The position numbers were made by a program, and so were the translations under genes. Below the pieces are notes generated by a model. The model ran no database searches, was not told where the DNA came from, and saw only the letters and a program-made list of their open reading frames with translations. A stretch of 64,000 bases of DNA. Source: Bacillus sp. NEB1478. GTDB taxonomy: Bacteria > Bacillota > Bacilli > Bacillales > Fictibacillaceae. The number at the start of each line of letters is the position of its first letter. The first letter of the stretch is position 1. This document shows positions 50,661 to 58,551 of this stretch, piece after piece. The stretch spans positions 2,790,001 through 2,854,000 of the forward strand of contig NZ_CP134049.1 of assembly GCF_031582965.1 (NCBI RefSeq). The letters run 5' to 3'.

Positions 50661-51350
50661 CTATTTCATAAAAAATGTACCGATCTCTTTAGGTAAAACA
50701 GCGATATCATTCGGTGCCCAGAAGTAAGAAGTGCCGTCAAATTGTATGAAATACTTATACGCAACAGGTTCATTCGTATATAAAACAATATCGAAAAATA
50801 TAGGATCTCCTTTTGATATATCATATTGGAATCCTGGCTCTTCTTTGCTGTTTTTCAATGTATTCAGAAACACTGTTACTTCTTTTGGATTCTTAACCTC
50901 ATTTATTTTTTCCCACTCGGACTTATAGATCTCGATTTTTTTCACACTTTCTAAAGGTACATTTTTAAAGTCATACTTGTCATCATAACCTTCTCCTGAG
51001 CGATAAACGCGATATCCGTTTAATTCGTTAGAAACTTTAACAGCAATCAAGCCCGGCTCATTTTTTATCGAATAGAGCTCTGTACCCTTTTCGTGAAATG
51101 CTGCATCTCCATCTTTTGTTTTGTAATGAGAATTAGTTACGTTCTCATCAACTTTGAATTTCACTTCACCTATCTTTTTGCCAATAAACTTTTCATCCGC
51201 TAAAGCTCCTGTATGAATGGCGTCGTACTCAACCCCATCCCATTTCACAAAATCGACCCAGTCAATAATAGTATGCATCCCTGGCATCCAGATGTTATTG
51301 CAGCCAGACAAAAATACTGACAACAGCATAAATAGACCCAATCGTCTCAT
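50661..51350 (-). CDS. Lipoprotein of unknown function
   Basis: 229 residues from the ATG at 51350 with AAGGGGG in front; the frame to 51386 would bury the signal. MRRLGLFMLLSVFLSGC is a lipoprotein signal with the anchored Cys at residue 17. The mature domain contains IIDWVDFVKWDGVEYDAI, GKKIGEVKFKVDENV and YFIQFDGTSYFWAPNDIAVL, a pattern I associate with small Bacillus lipoproteins of unknown role. Single gene. Confidence 0.82.
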   Translation of the reverse strand: MRRLGLFMLLSVFLSGCNNIWMPGMHTIIDWVDFVKWDGVEYDAIHTGALADEKFIGKKIGEVKFKVDENVTNSHYKTKDGDAAFHEKGTELYSIKNEPGLIAVKVSNELNGYRVYRSGEGYDDKYDFKNVPLESVKKIEIYKSEWEKINEVKNPKEVTVFLNTLKNSKEEPGFQYDISKGDPIFFDIVLYTNEPVAYKYFIQFDGTSYFWAPNDIAVLPKEIGTFFMK

Positions 51351-51580
51351 GGTATTTCCCCCTTTTCCATATAGACGATATTTCAAGGAAAAAGGTTTAG
51401 GCTTTTGTTATTTGTCTGTCTAACCAGCCGATCAAGTCATCAAATTGTATCATGCTAAGTTTTTTTCTAAGATTGGTGTCTTTATTTCAATTTTTTCTGT
51501 GTACTCGTCCATTCAAATCTTATAAATACCCATATACATATAAAGAGTTAAAAATTAATTTTTAAAAAGGATGGATTTTT

Positions 51581-51994
51581 TTGTTTCAGCGTAAAAGAGC
51601 ATACCTTGTACCTGGTCAGACGTTAGAGCAATTTATTGGTCAATACATTACAACTGCGATTACAGGTTATGGCCAAGTAGTGGCGCAAGTGGTTAAATTC
51701 GATAAAGCTTCAGGAATGGCTACATTGAATGTATTTACTCCTAGCGGGGTAAGAGCATTACAAGTACATCAAAATGATATGTTCGGAATTGCTCCATATC
51801 AAGGACCTATTCCTCCTGTTTTTGGCGGAATGGGCCAGGGTATGGGACAAATGGGCGGTCAGATGGGCGGTCAGATGGGCGGTCAACAAGGCGGCATGGG
51901 CCAGATGGGTGGTCAGCAAGGCGGTCAACAAGGCGGTCAGCAGTTCTTCCCTCCATGGTTTCCTGGTGGATTCGGTGGATTTGGCGGATTTTAA
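51581..51994 (+). CDS. Gly/Gln-rich protein with an ITGYGQVVA core (tandem paralogue 1)
   Basis: 137 residues from a TTG with AAAAGGATGG in front. The N-terminal ~75 residues form a small core (LEQFIGQYITTAITGYGQVV, ATLNVFTPSGVRALQVHQND) ending APYQGPIPPVFG. The rest is low complexity: repeats of GGQMGGQQ coded by 12-bp tandem DNA repeats, then FFPPWFPGGFGGFGGF. The next gene encodes the same core with a different Gly-rich tail. Such surface-type proteins are common in Bacillus spore layers, but no promoter or family confirms this. Confidence 0.82.
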   Translation: MFQRKRAYLVPGQTLEQFIGQYITTAITGYGQVVAQVVKFDKASGMATLNVFTPSGVRALQVHQNDMFGIAPYQGPIPPVFGGMGQGMGQMGGQMGGQMGGQQGGMGQMGGQQGGQQGGQQFFPPWFPGGFGGFGGF

Positions 51995-52077
51995 TCCGTT
52001 TTTTAAAGAAAAGGTACAGTCTCTTTCAATTTCCTTATCTAGGTAAGAGAACATAAATATTTAATAGGATGGTAGAT

Positions 52078-52395
52078 TTGTTTAAAAGAGCGATTAGCTA
52101 CAAAATATTAATCCCTTATATAGGCCAGTATATTTCAACGTATATTACAGGCTATGGACAAGTGGTTGCAAATGTAGTTAAATCAGACAAATACAATGGT
52201 GCTACCTTAGCCATTTATACTCCAAGTGGTGTAACAACCACTTTGGTTAGTTTTAATGATATACCGTACTATGGTCCTATTCCCCCTGTTTTCGGATCAG
52301 GCATGGGCAGCCAGAGCGGACAAGGTTTTCCTCCAGGCAGCGGATGGGGATCTCCAGGCAGCTGGGGCAAATGGGGTTCCGGGACTGGTTTTTAA
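52078..52395 (+). CDS. Gly/Ser/Trp-rich protein with an ITGYGQVVA core (tandem paralogue 2)
   Basis: 105 residues from a TTG at 52078 preceded by AGGATGG, the same TTG-TTT start as its neighbour; an ATG at 52069 lies inside the ribosome site. The core reads IPYIGQYISTYITGYGQVVA, NGATLAIYTPSGVTTTLVSF and YYGPIPPVFG, clearly homologous to the gene 83 bp upstream. The tail is GSGMGSQSGQGFPPGSGWG and GSWGKWGSGTGF. A tandem duplication whose tails have diverged. Function unknown. Confidence 0.82.
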   Translation: MFKRAISYKILIPYIGQYISTYITGYGQVVANVVKSDKYNGATLAIYTPSGVTTTLVSFNDIPYYGPIPPVFGSGMGSQSGQGFPPGSGWGSPGSWGKWGSGTGF

Positions 52396-52403
52396 TAAGC
52401 GAA

Positions 52404-52431
52404 AAAGAAGGGACGATCTCCTTCTTTTTTT
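52404..52431. terminator. Rho-independent terminator
   Basis: AAGAAGG/CCTTCTT stem with a run of T after the second Gly-rich gene; A-run on the other side serves the convergent GNAT gene. Confidence 0.82.
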
Positions 52432-52437
52432 GTTTTC

Positions 52438-52869
52438 CTACTTACTCAGTTTCAAACTAAAAACTTGCTGTGATTTAATATTTTCATAGCCAATCTGTTT
52501 ATAAAAATCATGGGCTTCTTTCCGGTGTCCGCCTGAGCGTAACCTTAATTCTGTATAGCCCCTTTCTTTCGTCCAGTCTTCGCATTTTCTCATCAGCTTC
52601 TCGCCAATTTTCTGCCTTCTGCAGTTTTGGTCGACTACTAATCCGCCAATCTCGGCATACACAGATTCTATTAAATGTTTTCCAAAAACGTGCGCCCACC
52701 CAGCAAGACCAGATTCCTCTTTTTCAAAAACAAAAATAGCATGATCGCTATCCTGGAGAATCCAACCCATTCTAGTCTCTACTTGTTCTTTAGAAGCTTC
52801 ATAGTCCAACTCCGCACAGAGTCTGGCGAGTTCTTTCGTATCCTCATAATTTGCAAGTCTAATCAACAA
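52438..52869 (-). CDS. GNAT N-acetyltransferase
   Basis: 143 residues from a TTG at 52869 with AAAGGAGTG in front. Features: LIRLANYEDTKELARLCAEL, YAEIGGLVVDQNCRRQKIGEKLMRKCEDWTKERG with the Q/RxxKIG acetyl-CoA loop, and LRLRSGGHRKEAHDFYKQIGYENI. Likely acts on a small amine or peptide; acceptor unknown. Single gene. Confidence 0.9.
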   Translation of the reverse strand: MLIRLANYEDTKELARLCAELDYEASKEQVETRMGWILQDSDHAIFVFEKEESGLAGWAHVFGKHLIESVYAEIGGLVVDQNCRRQKIGEKLMRKCEDWTKERGYTELRLRSGGHRKEAHDFYKQIGYENIKSQQVFSLKLSK

Positions 52870-52954
52870 CGTCCACTCCTTTATACATTCTCAAGTTAGT
52901 TTCTTCTTTCTCTAAAATCGATTTCATTCCTTTATAGAAACTAAAAAATCACGG

Positions 52955-52983
52955 TTGACCCACATCCGAAAATACAATATTAT
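52955..52983 (+). promoter_or_regulatory. Sigma-A-type promoter of the TPR gene
   Basis: TTGACC (52955-52960), 17-bp spacer, TATTAT (52978-52983), leaving a leader of about 160 bases before the TPR start. Confidence 0.6.
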
Positions 52984-53035
52984 ACAATTGAAGTGTGGTG
53001 TTCATTCTTGAATTTTCAAGGAGGATTAAGAAACC

Positions 53036-53140
53036 ATGATGTTGTTTTTGCAAAATCGAATCCAGAACTAATAAACTCCCCTGGAAGTATTGTGATACAA
53101 GCGTTACCATGCCATTAGCAGTACGACTACATTTGGGGAG
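53036..53140 (+). promoter_or_regulatory. Possible attenuating leader of the TPR gene
   Basis: AAGGAGG followed 11 bases later by ATG ATG gives an 11-residue frame MMLFLQNRIQN (53036-53071). Just after its stop, CTCCCC (53076-53081) is complementary to GGGGAG (53135-53140), the ribosome site of the TPR gene. The leader could switch access to that site. Another frame across the same bases stays open to 53118 without a ribosome site. Confidence 0.35.
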
Positions 53141-53149
53141 ATTAAAAAA

Positions 53150-53692
53150 ATGAATGAAAAATTAGTAAATACTTCTGAAACAACAAATTTGCGTACACGT
53201 TTGGATAAGGCAATTGAGATGCGTGAAGAAGGTCGTGCAAAGCAGGATGAGACGATTTTGAACGAAGCACGTACACTTCTTTTAGAACTGGCTGCCGCAT
53301 ATCCCGAGCACGCTGAAGTAAACTACCAGACTGGAATTGCCCATGACAATATGGGACTTGGAAAAGAAGCAATTCCTTATTATGTAAAAGCTATTGATCT
53401 GGGACTTTCAGGACCAGATTTGCAAAGATGTTTACTCGGTCTTGGCAGTACGTATCGTGTTTTAGGACTCTATCAAGAATCCTTAGAAACACTGCTTCGA
53501 GGCGTGACAGAATTTCCTGAACATCGGGGTCTGCAGGTTTTCTATTCTATGGCTTTGTACAATACAGGAAACTATAAAGAAGCTATGGAAATTGCATTAA
53601 TGAATTTAATGGAAACAACGAACGACGAAAAACTTCAATACTTTAAACGCGGGATTACTTATTACGCCCAGAACCTTGATGAAACTTGGTAA
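53150..53692 (+). CDS. Tetratricopeptide-repeat protein
   Basis: 180 residues with GGGGAG before the ATG. After a helical start (LRTRLDKAIEMREEGRAKQDE) come about three TPR units: ARTLLLELAAAYPEHAEVNYQTGIAHDNMGLGKEAIPYYVKAIDL, the unit with CLLGLGSTYRVLGLYQESLETLLRGVTEFP, and FYSMALYNTGNYKEAMEIALMNLMETT. TPRs bind partner proteins; no enzyme domain is present. Single gene behind a promoter with an unusual leader. Confidence 0.9.
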   Translation: MNEKLVNTSETTNLRTRLDKAIEMREEGRAKQDETILNEARTLLLELAAAYPEHAEVNYQTGIAHDNMGLGKEAIPYYVKAIDLGLSGPDLQRCLLGLGSTYRVLGLYQESLETLLRGVTEFPEHRGLQVFYSMALYNTGNYKEAMEIALMNLMETTNDEKLQYFKRGITYYAQNLDETW

Positions 53693-53711
53693 ATAAACAG
53701 AAAAATAACGA

Positions 53712-53746
53712 GAAGGTGTGCTGAAAGACTCAGCACACCTTTTTGT
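53712..53746 (+). terminator. Strong rho-independent terminator
   Basis: AAGGTGTGCTGA pairs perfectly with TCAGCACACCTT, then TTT, after the TPR gene. Confidence 0.92.
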
Positions 53747-53881
53747 TTAGTTAAAGAATAATTTTTTTCAAAAACAGGAGATATGACCTATATTCGCCAC
53801 TTATAAAAAAAGGGATTATCATCCTAATTGTCAAATTAATAAAATAACATATTACGTACTTTTGTCAGGAGATGACGAAAC

Positions 53882-55432
53882 ATGGATGATGAAATCAAAA
53901 GGTTTGGCAATAAGATCATTCGTGAAAGTGAATGGCTGGCTGATAAAGTTACAAAAATGCATCATTCTACCCCTTCTGAGATCAATCATCAGAAATACAA
54001 GCATTGGGTTAGAATGCTGTTTCTTTGTCTTGGAAATGCCTTATGCAAAGAGAATAATCATACTCAAGAACAAATTAAAGTTTGGTCTAATATTTTTGAA
54101 GATACACAAATTGCTGAGATTTCACTCCATGAGACACTTGCTATCATCTTTCATTCAAGAGCATCTTTATTAGAACTTTTGGAAAATGAATCAGAAAACC
54201 ATCGGCTATCTTCAAACAGCGTATTACAAATCATAAAACAGATCGATCCACTTTTGGATTACGCTTCTCATTCGATAACCTCTTATTCTACAAAAAGTTT
54301 ATTGAATACGAAGATTACCTTGTCAGAAACGAACGAAGATTTAAACATAACATTAAGAGAAATGAAAGACTTTAAAGTAGCATTAAATGAAGCTACCATT
54401 TTTACCATTACAGATCCTAACGATCGAATTACATATGTAAATGATCAATTTTGCAACATCACCCAATATTCAAGAGAAGAACTGATTGGGAAAAGCCACG
54501 GAGACATGTTATATTCCGGCTTTCATACAGATGAATTCATAAGAAAAATTAGAGAAGATATCAACAATGGAGTGTTATGGAAAGGCGAAATTTGCAATAG
54601 AGCAAAAGATGGATCACTCTACTGGGTAGATGTGACAATCGTTCCATTCTTGGATAAGGAAGGGAAGGCTTATCAGCACATCTCGATACAGTACGATATT
54701 ACAGAAAAAAAACGAACAGAAGAGATGCTTCTTAAGTCAGAAAAGCTATCTTTAGTTGGCGAATTGGCAGCAGGTCTCGCTCATGAAATTCGCAACCCGC
54801 TCACGACCGTAAAAGGATTAGTTCAAATACTTCAAACGAGTACAGACGAAAAAAGAGAGCTTTACACCGACATTATCCTTGATGAAATTAATCGAATCAA
54901 CCTGATTGTAAGTGAATTTATGGTGTTAGCGAAGCCACACGCTGTTTACTTCAGTAAATTGAACGTAACAGACATTCTTAAGACGGTCATGTATCTACTT
55001 GAAGCAGAAGCAAACTTAAAAAATGTCGTTATTGTCGAACATTTTTCAGTTGAAGAAGTGAATGTGTATGGAGAGAAAAATCAGTTAACACAAGTATTTA
55101 TCAACTTATTTAAAAACGCGATGGAAGCCTTACCTCATGGTGGTATTATCCGTGTCAAAACAAAGAGGTCCGGAGATAACGTTATTCTTTCCATTGAAGA
55201 TAATGGTGTGGGTATGGATGAAAAGCAAGTAAATAGAATCGGTGAACCCTTTTACACAACGAAAGAGACTGGCACAGGATTAGGTTTGATGGTAAGCTAT
55301 CGCATCATTCAAAACCATAAAGGCCGAATTTCGGTGAATAGTGTGATAAATCAAGGAACGACATTTAACATTACCCTCCCAATATTTAATGAGCAGCGGA
55401 ACGAAGAAATAGAGAATCATCACACACTGTAA
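53882..55432 (+). CDS. Soluble PAS histidine kinase (sporulation-kinase-like)
   Basis: 516 residues, CAGGAGATG before the start. No membrane segment. N-terminal helical region (~1-160), PAS plus PAC (~165-285, FTITDPNDRITYVNDQFCNI, YQHISIQYDITEKKR). The HisKA domain has the phospho-acceptor His in GLAHEIRNPLTTVKGLVQIL (~305-325). The HATPase domain has NLFKNAMEAL, DNGVGMDEKQ, EPFYTTKETGTGLGLMVSYR. The catalytic core resembles Bacillus KinA-KinE kinases of the Spo0F phosphorelay, and no response regulator is adjacent, which fits an orphan kinase. Its input is unknown. Confidence 0.9.
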   Translation: MDDEIKRFGNKIIRESEWLADKVTKMHHSTPSEINHQKYKHWVRMLFLCLGNALCKENNHTQEQIKVWSNIFEDTQIAEISLHETLAIIFHSRASLLELLENESENHRLSSNSVLQIIKQIDPLLDYASHSITSYSTKSLLNTKITLSETNEDLNITLREMKDFKVALNEATIFTITDPNDRITYVNDQFCNITQYSREELIGKSHGDMLYSGFHTDEFIRKIREDINNGVLWKGEICNRAKDGSLYWVDVTIVPFLDKEGKAYQHISIQYDITEKKRTEEMLLKSEKLSLVGELAAGLAHEIRNPLTTVKGLVQILQTSTDEKRELYTDIILDEINRINLIVSEFMVLAKPHAVYFSKLNVTDILKTVMYLLEAEANLKNVVIVEHFSVEEVNVYGEKNQLTQVFINLFKNAMEALPHGGIIRVKTKRSGDNVILSIEDNGVGMDEKQVNRIGEPFYTTKETGTGLGLMVSYRIIQNHKGRISVNSVINQGTTFNITLPIFNEQRNEEIENHHTL

Positions 55433-55480
55433 CACGATCACTTAACATCATAATTAAATGACATTTTGGAGGCGGCCATA

Positions 55481-55585
55481 TTGTTTAATCCCGTTGGTTT
55501 TATTGAGGTAGCTGTTCTTTTAGTTCTTGGATGGGTTTTCCTTAAAGCGATTGTACGATTTGTAGTTGAAAAATCAGCTAAATAA
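55481..55585 (+). CDS. 34-residue membrane miniprotein
   Basis: TTG at 55481 with TTGGAGGCGG in front. It reads MFNPVGFIEVAVLLVLGWVF then LKAIVRFVVEKSAK: one membrane helix with a basic end. It is 48 bp after the kinase gene and likely cotranscribed. Too short for the usual gene finders; a modulator of the kinase is possible but unproven. Confidence 0.65.
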   Translation: MFNPVGFIEVAVLLVLGWVFLKAIVRFVVEKSAK

Positions 55586-55696
55586 AAAAGACAGCCGTTT
55601 TTTATTACCTGCTTCTCTTCTGGAGGAGAAAATCGTAATTCGTAAACCTTTTAGTATTTGAAACAATACTTTTAATGGATCTCTAAATAATATCGA

Positions 55697-55728
55697 AAAC
55701 GACCAGACAGAAATCTGGTCGTTTTTTT
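55697..55728. terminator. Rho-independent terminator
   Basis: AAAACGACCAGA/TCTGGTCGTTTT hairpin followed by T, 112 bp after the miniprotein stop. Confidence 0.85.
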
Positions 55729-55777
55729 CCGCCCTTACTCATTTAAAAGTGCACTAAACTGTATCATTTTGAGTAAC

Positions 55778-55860
55778 GTGGATATATCGCCCATAACCGT
55801 GGAATTATCGAAAATAACGTGGAAATATTGGACATTACCGTGGAATTAAATAAAATCGAG
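55778..55860 (+). repeat. Intergenic array H: GTGGAATTATCG-type units at 20-21 bp
   Basis: GTGGA starts at 55778, 55799, 55819 and 55840 (spacings 21, 20, 21). Units read GTGGATATATCGCCCATAAC, GTGGAATTATCGAAAATAA, GTGGAAATATTGGACATTAC and GTGGAATTAAATAAAATC. Same motif as array E and as one unit of array G. The 419-bp gap 55586-56004 holds two terminators and this array and no gene. Confidence 0.78.
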
Positions 55861-55935
55861 AGCTTCAAAAGAGTAGAATCAATAAGGATTTTGGCTAGGA
55901 CGTCCTATTTAACTGTCCACGTGCTTCAAAATAAC

Positions 55936-55979
55936 AAAAAACGATTAAAAGAGGTAAATTTTCTCTTTTGAATCGTTTA
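55936..55979 (-). terminator. Rho-independent terminator of the DinB-like gene
   Basis: AAACGATT..AAAGAG and CTCTTTT..AATCGTTT arms; six T follow on the minus strand. Confidence 0.8.
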
Positions 55980-56004
55980 CTTTCTCCAGAAAGGGTTTCA
56001 TGCT

Positions 56005-56490
56005 CTAATGAACACCGTTCTTCGGATCCCAGTTTCCTCTTGTTTTCCGGATTTCGATGATCTGACCGATATGGTAAGCGTTATGGATATTAATGTTCGC
56101 GATTACGAAATACCAAGGTTCGTGACGATCTTTATGTGCAGATTGCTGAAGAAATTCATCATCCGCTTCTTTTAATAGAGTTTTCCAATCTGAAAGCATA
56201 TGATGAAGCCGCTGTTTCGTCGTTTCCCAATCTTCATTATCATCCTTATGAAACGACTCATCGTTACTTTCGATTGATTTTGCTGGTGTGATTCCTTTGA
56301 ATTTACTCAAATAACACTCGTTCCAAAATACGAGATGGGTAACGATCTCCCAGATGGAATTGCTGTCTCCAGATTTGAGAGCTGCTTGTTCCTCTGTCAG
56401 CCCATCTATTGCCTGCTCCACCGGAACAAACCAGTTTGGTTCATTATGGTTAGCATCCATTTGTCTCAACAATACAGTTTGTGGATTCAT
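56005..56490 (-). CDS. DinB-family protein (YfiT-like)
   Basis: 161 residues, CAGGAGGA before the ATG. Four-helix bundle with likely metal ligands in IWEIVTHLVFWNECYLSKF and NINIHNAYHIGQIIEIRKTR. Family members are metal-dependent transferases or hydrolases on thiol or xenobiotic substrates; no exact role. It is distinct in sequence from the DinB gene at 42675. Single gene with its own terminator. Confidence 0.88.
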   Translation of the reverse strand: MNPQTVLLRQMDANHNEPNWFVPVEQAIDGLTEEQAALKSGDSNSIWEIVTHLVFWNECYLSKFKGITPAKSIESNDESFHKDDNEDWETTKQRLHHMLSDWKTLLKEADDEFLQQSAHKDRHEPWYFVIANINIHNAYHIGQIIEIRKTRGNWDPKNGVH

Positions 56491-56673
56491 TGTTTATCCT
56501 CCTGACGATATTTAAAGTCTATTTAAAATTCAAGTTCAGAAGGGTATTTCCTTTTTAAAAAAATTACGGTACGTGAAATTATTCAAATTTAAAAAAGTCT
56601 ATTTTCGTAAATTTTGCTGTTTAACCCCAAAAAAGGTGTGGTTGACTTCCGCATCCTTTTGGAAAAAGCCTAA

Positions 56674-56708
56674 ATAAAAAAACCAGCTCATTTAAAATGA
56701 ACCGGCTT
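56674..56708 (-). terminator. Rho-independent terminator of the gene at 56725
   Basis: AGCCGGTTCATT pairs with AATGAGCTGGTT (minor mismatches), then seven T on the minus strand. Confidence 0.82.
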
Positions 56709-56724
56709 CTACATTACCTATTCC

Positions 56725-57252
56725 TTAACACTTCTCACATAAAACAAAATTGCTAAAAGGGAAGAACAATGCTGGATCCGCTTGTTCTAGACCTGGTTCA
56801 AGATAATTAAAAACACTTCCGCCAATTACAGATATTTCAGCAAGACCGCATAACACTTGTGTCGCCGAGGCATTGAAGTCACCTTTAGCTGTAATGCGGA
56901 AAATCGCATTTCTTTCATCTTTCCCACTTCCTAAATCACTAGCAATATTCCTCTCTATTCTGGTACACGAATGAGGTTCCAACTTAAATGAACCTAAGTC
57001 AAAATCCTTTTCACAAATGTTTTTAAAAACGTTAACAGAACTGTTGGTGCAGGTCTTTTTAGGTTCTAAACACACGCCTAACTTAACTCTTACACACAGT
57101 TCTTTTTTCGTCGGGTTTTTCAAAATAATAATCAATCGGTCATTATCCCGGCCACCCTGCATTTCAGAGCCAACCTCTGCCGGAATCAAAAATGGACCAG
57201 TTGTTATCTTCACCCATCTGTTTTTTTTACTTTCATGACCTTTATCACTCAT
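56725..57252 (-). CDS. Unknown Cys-containing protein, probable spore-surface component
   Basis: 175 residues, AAAGGAG before the ATG. No signal peptide or membrane helix. Beta-rich sequence with eight Cys (ELCVRVKLGVCLEPKKTCTN, NICEKDFDLG, HSCTRIERN, VLCGLAEISV, NFVLCEKC). Also DNDRLIIILKNPTKKEL and FNYLEPGLEQADPALFFPFS. Family not recognised. A sigma-K-like promoter 69 bp upstream and divergent glycosyltransferase genes make a coat or exosporium protein likely; this is inference from context. Confidence 0.72.
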   Translation of the reverse strand: MSDKGHESKKNRWVKITTGPFLIPAEVGSEMQGGRDNDRLIIILKNPTKKELCVRVKLGVCLEPKKTCTNSSVNVFKNICEKDFDLGSFKLEPHSCTRIERNIASDLGSGKDERNAIFRITAKGDFNASATQVLCGLAEISVIGGSVFNYLEPGLEQADPALFFPFSNFVLCEKC

Positions 57253-57320
57253 TGGATACAGCTCCTTTAAAATCTCATTATTTTTTTGGTTTTCAAATAG
57301 ATTTTGACATTTCCATTAAT

Positions 57321-57347
57321 TTATATATGTGAAAATGGATGAAAGGT
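57321..57347 (-). promoter_or_regulatory. Mother-cell (sigma-K-like) promoter for the gene at 56725
   Basis: On the minus strand AC, 16-bp spacer, CATATATAA. The sigma-K consensus I recall is AC, 16-17 bp, CATANNNTA. It lies back to back with a similar promoter at 57353-57379. Confidence 0.5.
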
Positions 57348-57352
57348 TCCTC

Positions 57353-57379
57353 ACCTTTCCTTTACACCTACATATAATC
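57353..57379 (+). promoter_or_regulatory. Mother-cell (sigma-K-like) promoter for the glycosyltransferase operon
   Basis: AC (57353-57354), 16-bp spacer, CATATAAT (57371-57378), 37 bp before the first glycosyltransferase. Same spacing as its divergent partner. Confidence 0.5.
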
Positions 57380-57414
57380 GTATGGAGTCACTTACGTTTA
57401 TTTGGGGGGTACAT

Positions 57415-58551
57415 ATGAAAATCGGGGTCGATTTGTTGAATCTTTTGCATGACAGATTTGGCGGGGTTGAACACTATGTAAAGCATATATTGGAAGATAT
57501 CTTAAGGGCCGATGAAAAAATCACTTTTTATTTGTTCCTTACTCGACCGCATAGAGACCTCTTTCCTGAATTCCAGACGCGTATGAAGAAGATGATGATC
57601 AAACAATCACGCGTTCAGTCCTCCCTTATTAACATGATTAACAGCTGCCAGCTAGATCTTTGGTTTTCGCCATTGCATATGTCTGCTTTGCCAAACATCT
57701 CTCTCCCTAGAGTCGTAACTATCCATGATGTACTTCATACAAGCTACCCTCAGTTCGTGTCCGGACGAATAGAGGCGATTCATCACTATTATGAGCAATC
57801 GGCAGCTTTGTTTGATGGTGTTCTAACTGTTTCTGAGTTTTCTAAGAAAGCGATAACGGAACACCTTCCTATTCCAGAGAAAAAAATCAACTCTATTTAC
57901 CTGGACGCTCCTCATGATTTCCGTCTAATAAATAAGGAATGGTCGAAATTAATAGTGAAAAAGAAATACAACTTACAAGAAAATTACATGATCTACCCTG
58001 CAAGCTTTAATCCACATAAAAATCATCTTAATCTTTTAAAAGCCATTGCGTTGCTTCGGGATGACTATAAAAAGAATGTTCAGCTTGTTCTAACAGGATT
58101 TACCTCTAAAGAAAACAATACCTATCAATCTGCCTTACAGTTTATAAAGAACAATGATTTAGATAATCAAGTAAGGGTTTTAGGATTCGTTCCGCCAGAA
58201 GATATGCCTCATTTGTATACCGCTTCTTCGTGTATGGTTTTTCCATCGTTATATGAAGGATTCGGAATTCCACTCGTTGAGGCGATGAAAACAGATTGCC
58301 CCATTGTTTGTTCGGATAGAGCAAGCACTCCCGAAATCACAGGCGGTGCTGCTTTGATGTTTAACCCTGAAGATCCTAGAGACATTGCACTAAAAATAGT
58401 AAAATTACTCAATACAAATATTAGAAAAAATCTTATTGAAAAAGGCAGAATTCGTGCAAAAGCTTTTTCATGGGAAAGAAGCGCAAAAGAAGCGCTGAAG
58501 GTTTTTCAAAATGTGATAACAGAGCATTCCATAAGGAGAGGGACTCGATGA
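57415..58551 (+). CDS. Glycosyltransferase family 4
   Basis: 378 residues from the ATG at 57415 with GGGGGG in front; the frame to 57382 is rejected because it runs through the ribosome site. GT-B fold: N-terminal MKIGVDLLNLLHDRFGGVEHYVKHI, central IYPASFNPHKNHLNLLKAIALL, and the donor-binding CMVFPSLYEGFGIPLVEAMKTDCPIVCSD with the EX7E pair. It transfers a sugar from a nucleotide donor onto a glycan or protein. The stop overlaps the next start by 4 bases (ATGA). Confidence 0.92.
   Translation: MKIGVDLLNLLHDRFGGVEHYVKHILEDILRADEKITFYLFLTRPHRDLFPEFQTRMKKMMIKQSRVQSSLINMINSCQLDLWFSPLHMSALPNISLPRVVTIHDVLHTSYPQFVSGRIEAIHHYYEQSAALFDGVLTVSEFSKKAITEHLPIPEKKINSIYLDAPHDFRLINKEWSKLIVKKKYNLQENYMIYPASFNPHKNHLNLLKAIALLRDDYKKNVQLVLTGFTSKENNTYQSALQFIKNNDLDNQVRVLGFVPPEDMPHLYTASSCMVFPSLYEGFGIPLVEAMKTDCPIVCSDRASTPEITGGAALMFNPEDPRDIALKIVKLLNTNIRKNLIEKGRIRAKAFSWERSAKEALKVFQNVITEHSIRRGTR

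Noticed and set aside
52984..53118. Alternative open frame across the TPR leader (reads NFQGGLRNHDVVFAKSNPE...)
   Set aside because: Composition is protein-like, but no ribosome site precedes its GTG or TTG starts and it begins at the expected transcription start; kept only as a note.
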